Shown: piece after piece, positions 1-8,688 of the stretch | Position numbering within the stretch: the stretch's first letter is position 1 | How the letters are laid out: each line of letters opens with the position of its first letter | DNA from: Trichothermofontia sichuanensis B231 | Lineage (GTDB): Bacteria > Cyanobacteriota > Cyanobacteriia > B231 | Direction of reading: 5' to 3' | Length of the DNA: 64,000 bases | Assembly: GCF_026240635.1 (NCBI RefSeq) | Contig: NZ_CP110848.1 | Span: 3,553,741 to 3,617,740 of the forward strand | Notes under the pieces: generated by a model | Told to the model about the DNA's origin: nothing | The model's input: only the letters and a program-made list of their open reading frames with translations | Database searches by the model: none | Made by a program: the position numbers and the translations under genes

Positions 1-154
1 GTCAACTGCACTCATAAACTTGAATTCGCTTGCGTTAGTCGCTGCTTGTGATGGATGACAGTTTCCATCCTACGGGCTAGGGGGGACGCCCACACCTCTG
101 GCAAAGCTGGAAAGTAGAACAACACCCAACGACACCCACTTAACATTCAAATCC

Positions 155-175
155 CACTCCTCACTCCTCACTCCT
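155..175. repeat. 7-bp tandem repeat ACTCCTC x3
   Basis: Three perfect head-to-tail copies of ACTCCTC lie in an otherwise featureless stretch (1-242) at the window edge. No gene is visible in 1-242. Confidence 0.7.
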
Positions 176-242
176 CACTTCTTACCCCATAAAAAAGGCA
201 GGCCCGATGCCCACCCACTAGCCTCACGGCGATCGCCAGAGT

Positions 243-836
243 CTACACAAGGCGTTTTTCCAGGTACTGGCCGATCATCACCTGTTCGCCCGATCGCGAA
301 ATCACGGTTTGCCGGGTGCGGTACTGCTGGCCGATCAGCTTAATTTCTTCCTCGAAGACGGACCCCTTGTACTCGGTGCGTAGGCAGAAGCTATTGGGGG
401 TAGGGAAGTAGAAACTGGCAGTTATAGGTTTCGTGGTCGCAAAGCCGCGATCGCGGTACAAGATATCACCCGCTACCCCAAAAACCGTTGAGCCTTTTGA
501 CTGGGGACGCCCCGACACCGCCAACGCACTCTCCCAGATGACTTCCGCGCCACAGGTCAAGCTGGTGGGATCCGAGAGATGATGCAATGCCGCGAGATGG
601 ATTAACTCCGGACTGCCCTGGGACAAAAAACGAACCTGGATCAAACTCACCAGTTCCTGGGTTTCCCCATCTGGCAGCGTGTAGTAGCGACGCTCCGATC
701 GCCACTGGCCTGCCGAGCGTTGGAAAAAACTCGCCACGAATTGTTCATCGGTTAGTTGAAGAGATGAGATAGATGGAGACACTACAGTTCCCTCATGAAA
801 ATGGGCAGGCGTGTGAGCAAACAAGCCACGGGACAT
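243..836 (-). CDS. CpcS/CpeS-family phycobiliprotein lyase
   Basis: Probable chromophore lyase that attaches a bilin to a cysteine of phycobiliprotein subunits during phycobilisome assembly in the cytoplasm. The 197-aa product carries the family N-terminal signature FFQRSAGQWRSERRYYTL and the expected lipocalin-like size. The ATG at 836 follows a GGGGGA run with almost no spacer. A GTG at 782 has a better placed GAGGG about 7 bases upstream and would give a 179-aa protein starting just before the conserved domain, so the true start is uncertain. No phycobiliprotein structural gene is in the window. Family call is firm; the target subunit (CpcS, CpcU or CpeS type) cannot be assigned. Confidence 0.85.
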   Translation of the reverse strand: MSRGLFAHTPAHFHEGTVVSPSISSLQLTDEQFVASFFQRSAGQWRSERRYYTLPDGETQELVSLIQVRFLSQGSPELIHLAALHHLSDPTSLTCGAEVIWESALAVSGRPQSKGSTVFGVAGDILYRDRGFATTKPITASFYFPTPNSFCLRTEYKGSVFEEEIKLIGQQYRTRQTVISRSGEQVMIGQYLEKRLV

Positions 837-1022
837 TCCCCCGCACGGTGAATCTTCACTAATTGTTACCTAAATTAACAAAAAGCAACAAATTGACCAT
901 GTATTAATGCTTAACACCTTAGCGGCTCCCTCCGGAAGAACTGTATTCAACTGCACACCATGACGATTTAAATTCGGGAGAAAAATTTAAATTCGGGGCG
1001 ATGACGAGCAGGGGAGGCCGCC

Positions 1023-2120
1023 CTAGCCCGTTACCGTTAGGGTGCGCTTCACCTCAATCAGCACCTTGCCTTGGCGGGTTAGACGGTACTCACCGCGCCA
1101 GGTTCCGGGTTGGAGGGGGGCTTCCGGGCGCACACGTTTACCCACAAAACCGAGGTAGAGCCGGTTGGCGCGATCGCGGGGTTGGCGCTGGTCCACCACG
1201 GCTTTGCCGTTGGGGTCGAACAGGCGCATCTCTTCCATATCCCCGGCTTCCAGCCCGTAGGACTGCACCCAAAAGATCAGGGCTGGGACGTTGGCTGCTA
1301 GCTGCGTGTCGGTAAATTCCCCCTCCCAGACAGCCTTGGTATCCGGGGGCCGGGTGGAAAAGCCCGCGCGGACAAGGCCCGTGGGCTGATAGGGTAGGGC
1401 CGGTTGCCACAGGGGCCGCCGCTTGACCTGACAGCCAGCGCCAGCATCCGGTCCGACAAAGGGATCGACCGCCTGGGCCTGATGGCGGACACTCAGGTGG
1501 ACGTGGGGGAAAGAGGCCATTCCCGACATCCCGACCAAACCCAGGGGGGTCCCCGCCTGCACTTGATCCCCCGGTTTGACCCGAACACTACCCTGGCGAA
1601 GGTGGCAGTATTGGGTTTCCCAGCCATCGGCGTGTTGGATGACCATGCCATTGCCGCATTCCGTGCCTGCGATCGCAGCCTTATCCGTATCACCCTCAAC
1701 CAGGCGATCAACCACACCATCCCGCACCCGCAGCACTTGCCCCGGAGCCGCTGCTACCACCGTTACCTGGGCATCCATACTGGGAATCGCAAAATCGGTG
1801 CCATCATGGCCATCGTAGGTGAGCTGGCCACAGCCCACGTCAGTTGCCGCTGGACTGGGGTCACGATCGGGATAAAGCAACACAAAACAGGAATCGCCGA
1901 TCTGGCAATCGATCGGCAGGCCCAGGCGGAAGCCCTCGTAAGGGCGGGCAGTTTCGGTTGCCGCCGCGATCTGGGTGGTGTCCTCGGTGGCAATCGCCGT
2001 CGCAGTTGGCATTGCCTCAAGACCCGCGATCGTCCCCTGGTTGGGGCGTTGACAACTGCTTAGCAGCGTAAACAGGCAAGCCAGAGCAGCTAACAGAAGA
2101 AACGGCTTTTTGATCGACAT
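1023..2120 (-). CDS. M23 (LytM-like) peptidase lipoprotein
   Basis: Likely envelope-anchored peptidoglycan endopeptidase or a LytM-type regulator of amidases. The 365-aa protein begins with a lipoprotein signal peptide ending in LLSSC (lipidated Cys23). A low-complexity Ala/Thr linker follows to about residue 60, then the M23 domain. Zinc and catalytic residues are recognisable: HxxxD at 105-109 (HDGTD), H173 in QYCHL, and HVH at 206-208. About 150 residues after the M23 domain look like a beta-rich extension with no family I recognise. The presence of all metal ligands argues for an active enzyme rather than a degenerate LytM. Monocistronic, with gaps on both sides. Confidence 0.88.
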   Translation of the reverse strand: MSIKKPFLLLAALACLFTLLSSCQRPNQGTIAGLEAMPTATAIATEDTTQIAAATETARPYEGFRLGLPIDCQIGDSCFVLLYPDRDPSPAATDVGCGQLTYDGHDGTDFAIPSMDAQVTVVAAAPGQVLRVRDGVVDRLVEGDTDKAAIAGTECGNGMVIQHADGWETQYCHLRQGSVRVKPGDQVQAGTPLGLVGMSGMASFPHVHLSVRHQAQAVDPFVGPDAGAGCQVKRRPLWQPALPYQPTGLVRAGFSTRPPDTKAVWEGEFTDTQLAANVPALIFWVQSYGLEAGDMEEMRLFDPNGKAVVDQRQPRDRANRLYLGFVGKRVRPEAPLQPGTWRGEYRLTRQGKVLIEVKRTLTVTG

Positions 2121-2702
2121 AATACTTTCCCCAGAAGCACCTCCCTAGGGTAGCGAATCCAGAGGAAGAGGCGAGCGTTCGCCCCCATCCCCACTGAGCC
2201 ATCCTTGATTGACTGACAAAACTTGAACTGCCCTCACCCCAACTCCGATTCCAGAACGGAGTTAGGCATGAAGATGGAGGCGTGAGCAGTGAGGGAAACT
2301 GAGCGACTATGTCCGTTCTTTTTCCTCGCTTCTCTCGCCTCGCTTCTCTCGCCTCACGTAAGGGGAAAAGATTGATCAGTCAACCAGCTAGCCATCCTAA
2401 AATATCGCTTCTCCTAGTGATCTATTCGGCCTTCGGGGATTTTGAGGTAAACAGTATCAGCAACTACAAATAAATGATCGGAAACTCACGAGAGCCATCC
2501 ATTCTTCTAATTCGAGTTTTAGGAAAAACAAGTGATAGCCTTTACCTAATTGACTCAGTACACAGTTAAGGTTTGGATCTCGATCCTACTGGCAGTCCTC
2601 ATCCCCCAACCTCTTCTCCCAAGTGGGGCGAAGGAAACTCTCACCCTAAATCCCTCTCCCAGAGCGGGAGAGGGACTTGAAAATCTGTAAGGCCTTGAAC
2701 CA
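2121..2702. repeat. Gene-free stretch packed with repeat fragments
   Basis: No credible gene. From about 2270 to 2385 it resembles 38817-38930 (same order of GTGAGGGAAACTGAGC, a pyrimidine-rich tract and AAGGGGAAAAGATTG). 2428-2495 is a hairpin-less copy of the GGCTCTTCTG...GAGAGCC element. 2536-2568 is one end of the TACAGCCTTTACC inverted-repeat family, followed to about 2690 by a degraded copy of the ~107-bp MITE core (CTCTCCCAGAGCGGGAGAGG). tRNA-Gly follows immediately. Confidence 0.7.
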
Positions 2703-2774
2703 AGCGGGCGATGGGACTCGAACCCACGACGTTCAGCTTGGGAAGCTGACATTCTACCACTGAATTACGCCCGC
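2703..2774 (-). tRNA. tRNA-Gly (anticodon CCC)
   Basis: A complete cloverleaf reads on the minus strand: acceptor GCGGGCG pairs with CGCCCGC, D stem ATTC/GAAT, anticodon stem TCAGC/GCTGA enclosing loop TTCCCAA (anticodon CCC, reads GGG), and T arm GTGGG-TTCGAGT-CCCAT. The 3' CCA is not encoded; TTGG follows the acceptor stem. It sits between a repeat-rich stretch and the promoter region of the citramalate synthase gene. Confidence 0.95.
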
Positions 2775-2911
2775 AATTTCAGACTATGAGTGTGGTGCGA
2801 TTTCTTATCATACCGCACTGGCAGGCATTGTAAAGCAGGTTGGTAGATTTTCCGTCTTTCCCGGTAAGCGTGCCTACAATAGGAGCGTGATTCTACCTCT
2901 GCGTGTCTCCG

Positions 2912-4594
2912 ATGACTGTCAATGCTGTCCCCCGGCTCTGGATCTACGACACAACGCTGCGTGATGGTGCCCAGCGGGAAGGCTTGTCCCTCTCCCTAGA
3001 AGATAAGCTCCATATTGCCCGTCTGCTCGATAAACTGGGGGTTCCCTTCATCGAGGGGGGGTGGCCAGGAGCCAATCCGAAGGATGTCCAGTTCTTCTGG
3101 CGGTTACGCGAGGAACCCCTTACCCAGGCCGAACCGGTTGCTTTCTGTTCCACCCGTCGGCCTCACACCACTGCTGCTGCCGATTCCCTGCTACAACCCT
3201 TACTGGCAGCGGGAACCCGCTGGGTCACGATTTTTGGCAAATCCTGGGATCTGCACGTGACCGAAGGGCTGAAGACAACCCTCGATGAAAACTTAGCGAT
3301 GATTGAGGATACCATTACCTATCTGCGTCGCCAGGATCGACGGGTGATCTATGACGCTGAACACTGGTTTGATGGCTACCGGGCCAATCCCAGTTATGCC
3401 CTGGAAACGTTGAAAACGGCGATCGCGGCTGGGGCGGAATGGTTGGTCTTTTGCGACACGAATGGTGGCAGTCTTCCCCGCGATATCATGCACATTGTCA
3501 CCGAAGTGATCACTGCCCTGCATCTTGATCCCCAGGCGGCTGAGGGGCATCAACCTCGCTTAGGCATCCACACCCATAATGATGGGGGAACAGCCGTGGC
3601 TAACGCGATCGCTGCCGTCGAAGCCGGGATCACAATGGTCCAAGGTACGATCAACGGGTATGGCGAACGCTGTGGCAACGCTAACCTGTGCACCCTGATC
3701 CCCAACCTACAACTAAAGTTGGGCTATGATTGCATTCCCCCAGCCCAAATGACCCAGCTCACCCCCATCAGTCGAGCGACGAGCGAAATTGTAAACCTGG
3801 CCCCGGACGATCATGCCCCCTTCGTCGGCCAGTCCGCCTTTGCCCATAAAGGTGGGATTCACGTGTCTGCCGTAGAGCGCAATCCGGTTACCTATGAACA
3901 CATTCCCCCGGAAGCCGTGGGTAACAGCCGCCGCATCGTCATTTCTGACCAATCTGGCATGAGTAATATCCTGATCAAAGCCCGCACCTTCGGGATTCAC
4001 TTGGAGCGGCACGATCCCACCAGTCACCAAATCCTGCAACGATTGAAGGAACTCGAAAATGAGGGCTACCAATTTGAAGCGGCAGAAGCCAGTTTTGAGC
4101 TGCTCATGCGGGAGGTGTTGGGGCAACGGCAACGGTTTTTTGACCTGCAATGGTTCCAGGTCCACTGCGGTTCCCAGGATAACGCCTTGGCCACGGTCAA
4201 GGTCAGGGTCGAAGGCCAGGATATCCTGGCCGCTGCTGAGGGTAATGGTCCGGTTTCCGCCCTGGATGCTGCCCTGCGCAAAGCCTTGCTGAATTTCTAC
4301 CCCACGATCGCCGACTGGCAACTCACCGACTATAAGGTCCGAATTATCAATGGGGCGGCTGGCACTGCTGCCAAAACCAGGGTCTTGATCGAGGCCAGCG
4401 ATCGCGTCCGACGCTGGACCACGGTTGGGGTTTCCACGAATATTATTGATGCCTCCTGCCGTGCCCTGATTGAGGGGTTCGAGTATGGTCTGCTGCTGCA
4501 AACGACCGCGCCTACGCCTCCAGTTCAGACAACGGTTGAAATGCCTGGTTCTGGGAATGTCCCTCCTAACTCGATCGAATTAGTGGCAGGCTAG
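2912..4594 (+). CDS. cimA: (R)-citramalate synthase (CimA/LeuA-like)
   Basis: Condenses pyruvate and acetyl-CoA to citramalate, feeding a threonine-independent route to 2-oxobutyrate and isoleucine. The protein has about 560 residues. The N-terminal HMGL-like TIM barrel opens with YDTTLRDGAQ and carries IHTHNDGG, which gives metal and substrate ligands. The C-terminal third is the LeuA-type allosteric dimer domain, ending near VSTNIIDASCRALIEGFEYGL. Length and the insert after DTTLRDGAQREGLSL match the CimA type rather than 2-isopropylmalate or homocitrate synthase. I chose the ATG at 2912; an in-frame GTG at 2903 gives three more residues. A TACAAT -10-like hexamer lies at 2875-2880 without a clear -35. 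leuC, whose enzyme also acts on citramalate-type substrates, lies 13 kb away. Confidence 0.93.
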   Translation: MTVNAVPRLWIYDTTLRDGAQREGLSLSLEDKLHIARLLDKLGVPFIEGGWPGANPKDVQFFWRLREEPLTQAEPVAFCSTRRPHTTAAADSLLQPLLAAGTRWVTIFGKSWDLHVTEGLKTTLDENLAMIEDTITYLRRQDRRVIYDAEHWFDGYRANPSYALETLKTAIAAGAEWLVFCDTNGGSLPRDIMHIVTEVITALHLDPQAAEGHQPRLGIHTHNDGGTAVANAIAAVEAGITMVQGTINGYGERCGNANLCTLIPNLQLKLGYDCIPPAQMTQLTPISRATSEIVNLAPDDHAPFVGQSAFAHKGGIHVSAVERNPVTYEHIPPEAVGNSRRIVISDQSGMSNILIKARTFGIHLERHDPTSHQILQRLKELENEGYQFEAAEASFELLMREVLGQRQRFFDLQWFQVHCGSQDNALATVKVRVEGQDILAAAEGNGPVSALDAALRKALLNFYPTIADWQLTDYKVRIINGAAGTAAKTRVLIEASDRVRRWTTVGVSTNIIDASCRALIEGFEYGLLLQTTAPTPPVQTTVEMPGSGNVPPNSIELVAG

Positions 4595-4642
4595 TCGCAG
4601 GGATTTAACCTTGCCTACCCTCACCTGAGGGGGGAGCCGTCC

Positions 4643-4682
4643 TTATTCAATTAACCCATGAATTATTCAATTAATCCATGAA
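4643..4682. repeat. 20-bp tandem duplication
   Basis: Two adjacent copies of TTATTCAATTAACCCATGAA, differing at one base, lie in the short gap between cimA and the PepSY-type gene. Confidence 0.75.
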
Positions 4683-4702
4683 TTCATCCCTGAGGGACGC
4701 CA

Positions 4703-5284
4703 ATGCTCCCGAATCTAAGACACCCTCGATTTCGGCAAGTCCACCGCAAGATAGCCCCTTTTGTCTCTATTCCCTTGTGCCTCACTGCCCTAACAGGGAT
4801 AGCCGCACGATTGGGTGAGAGTTGGTTTGGTTTGCCTGAGGACATCACTAACCAATTGATCGACATTCACCAGGGGAAATTTTTAGGGCAGCCCCTAGTC
4901 CCGTTCTACGTCCTTTTCAGCGGGTTAGGTTTGCTCGGCATGATTGGCACAGGGTTAACGCTGATCCGTTGGCGACGCCTGGCTAAAGTACCCACACCCC
5001 CGCGCCAATGGCCGTGGGTACATCGTCTTATGGCGGTGGTGGCCTGTATCCCCCTCACGATCAGTGCCCTAACGGGAATAGGCTATCGGGTGGGTCGTGC
5101 TTGGTTTAATCTTCCTGGTGATGCAGCGGGTCTATTACTGCGGCTCCATCAGGGGGCCTATTGGGGTGAAATGGGGCGATCCCTCTATGGACTGATCGTG
5201 GGTGTGAGTTTATTGGGGTTACTGATCACAGGGCTTGTGATGTCTGGCTTCTGGCGTCGTCGCCGTTTATCCTCACCCCCTTAA
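4703..5284 (+). CDS. PepSY-associated membrane protein, internally duplicated
   Basis: A 193-aa integral membrane protein with four predicted helices arranged as two homologous halves. Each half has the order R-x-HR, ALTGI, WFGLP or WFNLP, then an HQG motif (HQGKFLGQPL in the first half, HQGAYWGEMG in the second) and a GLLG/LLITG helix. This resembles the PepSY-associated transmembrane family, some of whose members act in siderophore or iron reduction. The histidines in repeated positions could bind haem, but that is inference. A short positively charged tail follows the last helix. It is monocistronic and followed by a palindromic repeat. Confidence 0.7.
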   Translation: MLPNLRHPRFRQVHRKIAPFVSIPLCLTALTGIAARLGESWFGLPEDITNQLIDIHQGKFLGQPLVPFYVLFSGLGLLGMIGTGLTLIRWRRLAKVPTPPRQWPWVHRLMAVVACIPLTISALTGIGYRVGRAWFNLPGDAAGLLLRLHQGAYWGEMGRSLYGLIVGVSLLGLLITGLVMSGFWRRRRLSSPP

Positions 5285-5370
5285 CCCTTGACCCACGTAT
5301 CGGCACCGAAGAATCGTGTCATACCCCAACCCCTTCGCCTACCTCAATCACACAAGTGGGGAGAAGCAAA

Positions 5371-5421
5371 CCCTCACCTTCAATCCCTCTCCGGCTCTGG
5401 GAAAGGGATTGAAGGTGAGGG
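5371..5421. repeat. Perfect 18-bp-arm palindrome after the PepSY-type gene
   Basis: Arms CCCTCACCTTCAATCCCT (5371-5388) and its exact complement (5404-5421) flank a loop containing CTCCGGCTCTGG. The core resembles the centre of the dispersed ~107-bp MITE, so this is probably a diverged member. Transcribed, it would form a very stable hairpin, but there is no U run. Confidence 0.75.
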
Positions 5422-5564
5422 CCGCACCAGCGAGCTGCACCCATCCTACCCCAGTAAAACTGTACTTTATGATTGAGGTAAAAGCTGTAGGTCTCGCACA
5501 CTCGACACCAACCTGCCGAGTTTAGATTGGCAAATAGCTCAACCGGCGATTGCACTCATCCCGC

Positions 5565-5843
5565 TTAATCAAGCCGGGACAATTGCCACAGAATTTGATT
5601 GCCCTCGCGACGCACGCGGGAAACTTCCCAATTGCGCCATGCCCACTGTTCGCCCCGGCTTGTGACCGCACTTGCATTCACATCCATCAAGTCAGCCAAT
5701 TCAGAACTGGTAATCAAATAGCCCTTATGGGCAATTTCATCGGCAGTATGCAGGGTCTCTACCAAGTTGCGAAGTTGAGCAACTCGGATTTCACGCGGGA
5801 GGCTTTCAGCAACTTCGTTGAGAGAATTTGTCGAATCGATCAT
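5565..5843 (-). CDS. Small conserved cyanobacterial protein, winged-helix-like
   Basis: A 92-aa soluble protein of a family I recognise only as conserved in cyanobacteria. The centre reads LITSSELADLMDVNASAVTSRG, which resembles a helix-turn-helix (ELADLMDVNASAV as recognition segment). It is followed by W-rich WAWRNWEVSRVRREGNQILWQL, consistent with a wing and a beta hairpin. It may be a small DNA-binding protein, but no target can be named. The N-terminal 30 residues form an amphipathic helix. The gene stands alone, convergent with the repeat on its 3' side and divergent from nadD. Confidence 0.65.
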   Translation of the reverse strand: MIDSTNSLNEVAESLPREIRVAQLRNLVETLHTADEIAHKGYLITSSELADLMDVNASAVTSRGEQWAWRNWEVSRVRREGNQILWQLSRLD

Positions 5844-6136
5844 AATTTAATACGCAAAAAGGTAGTCTGGCAGCAATGAAATTGTAGCGTTAGTGGCTCG
5901 ATTTCGTAAGATCTAAGCGCAGAATTAGGGAGATTTGGGTAAAACGACATCGGTTGCCCAATCTGTATGGAGGTCGCCTATCCCTTGCCGCTGTCGTTTT
6001 TGATCGGCGACTCGCCTCTGGGTGTAGGCCCAGCCGCCGACGATGCTCAATCCAGAGTAGAGTGGATCTATGGCTAGGGGAAGCGAAGACTACCCAGCCC
6101 CAAGCATTTGTCCTGCTGTGCCACTAATACTGTGTC

Positions 6137-6727
6137 ATGCTAACGATCGCTTTATTTGGCACCAGTGCTGATCCGCCCACCGAGGGGCACCGTTTGATTT
6201 TGACCTGGTTGGCCCATCACTTCGATCGTGTGGCGGTTTGGGTTGCGAATAATCCGTTTAAGACCCACCAGGCGCCCCTAGCCGATCGCGTGGCCATGTT
6301 GCGCCTCTTGATTGAATCCTCGGATGTATTGCGATCGCGGGTAGAGTTAGACCCCCAGCTCAGTCACCCTCGCACTTTGTTTACAGTGCAACGGGCACGG
6401 GAGCGCTGGCCAGAGGCCGAATTTTCCCTAGTGATTGGCGCGGATCTGGTTACCCAATTGCCCACTTGGTACCAGGCGGGCCAACTTCTGCGCCAGGTTA
6501 AAGTACTCATCATTCCGCGACCGGGGTATGCTATCCCCAAAGAGGGGATCGAGCGGTTACGCCAGATGGGAACTGAGGTGACGATCGCCGACTTACAGGG
6601 TCTACCCGTTTCCTCCAGTCGCTATCGGGAGGAACAGGATACGGCGGTGTTGCCCGCCTCGGTACGAGCCTATATTCACCAACAGCAGCTATACCGATGT
6701 CAGGGAGAAACGATTCAGACGCCGTAA
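6137..6727 (+). CDS. nadD: Nicotinate-nucleotide adenylyltransferase
   Basis: Transfers AMP from ATP to nicotinate mononucleotide, the penultimate step of NAD synthesis. The 196-aa protein has the nucleotidyltransferase motif GTSADPPTEGH (residues 8-18, catalytic His18) and the C-terminal ATP-binding motif VSSSRYRE (ISSTxxR type), with LVIGADLVTQLPTW in between. The length is typical of NadD. The last 31 bases overlap the start of the downstream nrtR-like gene in another frame, so the two are co-transcribed and probably translationally coupled. Confidence 0.92.
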   Translation: MLTIALFGTSADPPTEGHRLILTWLAHHFDRVAVWVANNPFKTHQAPLADRVAMLRLLIESSDVLRSRVELDPQLSHPRTLFTVQRARERWPEAEFSLVIGADLVTQLPTWYQAGQLLRQVKVLIIPRPGYAIPKEGIERLRQMGTEVTIADLQGLPVSSSRYREEQDTAVLPASVRAYIHQQQLYRCQGETIQTP

Positions 6728-7473
6728 AGCAACAACCCCTGGCAGATTTTAAGGTGGGAGTCGATAATGTCATCTTTTCGGTCGATACCACCCAAAACCG
6801 TCTGCTAGTCCTGCTGGTCATGCGCCATCAGGAGCCGTTTTTAGGGCAATGGTGCTTGCCAGGAACACTGGTGCGCCAGGGGGAGTCCCTGGAAGATGCC
6901 GCTTATCGGGTGCTGGCGGAAAAGATCCGGGTCAAAAATCTGTACCTGGAGCAACTCTACACCTTCGATGAACCCTATCGGGGTGATCCCTACCCAGCCG
7001 GGCGATTGTCTGCCGTGCGTACGCCATCGCCGCCAGACAACCGTATTGCCAGTCGTTATTTATCTGTAAGTTACTTCGCGATCGTACGGTTTGAGGAGGC
7101 TGAGCTGATTGCCGATGGTGTGAGTGGGATTGCCTGGTATCCCCAAGCTCAAGCCCCTACCCTCGCCTTTGATCAGCAACGGATTTTAAACTATGGCTAC
7201 CAGCGTTTACGCAATAAATTGGAATATAGCCCGATCGCATTTGAAGTGTTGCCAGAACTGTTCACTTTAAATGATCTGTATCAGTTTTACACCACCGTTT
7301 TAGGGGAGAATTTTGCCGATTACTCTAACTTCCGAACCCGACTTCTCAAGCTGGGGTTCCTTAGTGATACGGGTTTAAAGGTATCGCGTGGTGCTGGACG
7401 GCCTGCCAGTCTCTATCGTTTTGACGCCGTTGCCTTTGCCCCCTTTAAGGATAAGGCAATGGTTTTTATCTAA
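6697..7473 (+). CDS. nrtR: NrtR-type Nudix-related transcriptional regulator of NAD metabolism
   Basis: A 258-aa protein with an N-terminal Nudix-like ADP-ribose-binding domain (about 20-160) and a C-terminal winged helix (about 175-245, TLNDLYQFYTTVLGENFADYSNFRTR...). NrtR proteins repress NAD biosynthesis genes and release DNA on binding ADP-ribose. The Nudix box here is degenerate: GTLVRQGESLEDAAYRVLAEKI lacks the canonical REUxEE glutamates, as expected for a sensor rather than a hydrolase. Overlap with nadD makes a self-contained NAD control unit. I did not find an obvious palindromic operator upstream of nadD. Confidence 0.85.
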   Translation: MSGRNDSDAVKQQPLADFKVGVDNVIFSVDTTQNRLLVLLVMRHQEPFLGQWCLPGTLVRQGESLEDAAYRVLAEKIRVKNLYLEQLYTFDEPYRGDPYPAGRLSAVRTPSPPDNRIASRYLSVSYFAIVRFEEAELIADGVSGIAWYPQAQAPTLAFDQQRILNYGYQRLRNKLEYSPIAFEVLPELFTLNDLYQFYTTVLGENFADYSNFRTRLLKLGFLSDTGLKVSRGAGRPASLYRFDAVAFAPFKDKAMVFI

Positions 7474-7497
7474 GGTTTTTAGCTTAAGGATCCTGAT

Positions 7498-7717
7498 TAC
7501 AGCCTTTACCTCATTTACTCTGTACACAGTTATAGTCATTGCCATTTAGGCTGAAACAGCACCCTCACCCCCAACCCCTCTCCCGCTCTGGGAGAGGGAC
7601 TTGAAAAATCTGGCTTCCCTTCGCTCCGTTTGGGAGTAGGGATTGCCGGATGAGAGCTGCCGGTCGGATCAAGTCCAAACCTTAATGGTGTACTGAGTAA
7701 ATTGGGTAAAGGCTGTA
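7498..7717. repeat. Composite MITE-like element with 34-bp terminal inverted repeats
   Basis: The left end (7498-7531, TACAGCCTTTACCTCATTTA and onward to CACAGTTA) is matched by its inverted copy at about 7686-7717. Directly inside the left end begins the ~107-bp MITE core (TATAGTCATTGCCATTTAGG from 7531, palindromic CTCTCCCGCTCTGGGAGAGG in the middle). This is the only place in the window where both ends of the outer repeat are present. It fills most of the 313-bp gap between nrtR and ureD. Confidence 0.8.
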
Positions 7718-7786
7718 CTGGGGGCAAAAGCGAATCAAGCATCCATTGTAGGGGTGTCTTAGGAGTCTTCAACGAGGGAAAAGTCG

Positions 7787-8686
7787 ATGGTTAATGGTCC
7801 TCAATCTGCGGTACCGATGTCTGGGAGCACCCAGTCTCGCCTGCGGGAACTCGCACCGCCCGCGCCAGGCTGGCAGGGTGTACTTAAACTGCACTTCAGT
7901 CAGCGTCAGGGTGAAACGTATCTGCGCCAAGAACAGCTTCAGGCGCCGCTTAAAATCCAGCGGCCCTTTTTCCCAGAGGGACCCGGTGTCTGCCACTGTG
8001 TTGTTTTGCATACGGCAGGGGGCATGGTTGGGGGCGATCGCCTCACCCAATCCCTAACCCTGGATACCCAAACCCAGGTGCTCCTGACCACGGCAGCTGC
8101 TACAAAGGTTTATGCGAGTGAGGGTCACACGGCTACTCAGGGTATTCAGATCACGATCGGTCCCCACGCCTGTTTGGAATGGCTACCCCAGGAAACGATC
8201 GCCTTCAACGGTGCCTACTATCGCCAAACGGTGCAGGTGAGCTTGGCTGCAGGTGCTTGCTGGTTGGGTTGGGAGTTAACCCGCATGGGTCGTAGTGCGC
8301 GGGGCGAAACCTTTGTGACAGGCGATTGGCGATCGCATACAGAAGTTTGGCAGGGGGAGGTGCCCCTGTGGGTCGATCGTCAGTGGTTACCAGGGAGTGC
8401 CGTGGTTTGCCAGAGTCCGCACGGGTTAGCGGGCCAGCCTGTGGTAGGAACCCTGGTGTTTGTGGGGCAACCAGTCGATCAGGCCGTGTTGGATCAACTG
8501 CACCCCCTGGCAACAACCCTACAAATTGCCGGCGATACCGGGATTTCGCGACTGCCCCAAGGACTCTGTTGCCGCTACCGGGGACCGGCGATGACGGCAG
8601 CCAAAGCCTGGTTTGTGGCCATTTGGCAGGTGTTACGCCCCTGGTATTTGGGGCGAACGATCGTTATCCCACGGGTGTGGCCTTAA
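7787..8686 (+). CDS. ureD: Urease accessory protein UreD
   Basis: UreD (UreH) binds the urease apoenzyme and, with UreF and UreG, delivers nickel to its active site. The 299-aa product has the family landmarks LHTAGGMVGGDRL, LLTTAAATKVYAS, and WLPQETIAFNGA. Length is normal for UreD. None of ureABCEFG is in the window, so the urease genes are dispersed, as in several cyanobacteria. The preceding gap is a MITE, and another MITE copy starts 3 bases after the stop codon. Confidence 0.93.
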   Translation: MVNGPQSAVPMSGSTQSRLRELAPPAPGWQGVLKLHFSQRQGETYLRQEQLQAPLKIQRPFFPEGPGVCHCVVLHTAGGMVGGDRLTQSLTLDTQTQVLLTTAAATKVYASEGHTATQGIQITIGPHACLEWLPQETIAFNGAYYRQTVQVSLAAGACWLGWELTRMGRSARGETFVTGDWRSHTEVWQGEVPLWVDRQWLPGSAVVCQSPHGLAGQPVVGTLVFVGQPVDQAVLDQLHPLATTLQIAGDTGISRLPQGLCCRYRGPAMTAAKAWFVAIWQVLRPWYLGRTIVIPRVWP

Positions 8687-8688
8687 GG

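Noticed and set aside
155-175. Possible CRISPR-like repeats (also 44379-44427)
   Set aside because: Units are 7 and 14 bp without spacers and no cas genes are present. They are simple tandem repeats.
3713-4501. Long antisense frame (262 codons) opposite cimA
   Set aside because: It lies wholly inside the clearly conserved cimA coding region; composition is that of a reverse shadow and it contains no family motif.
5319-5555. A 78-codon minus-strand frame after the PepSY-type gene
   Set aside because: It spans the palindromic repeat core and reads as repeat translation; the same kind of frame appears wherever this repeat occurs.
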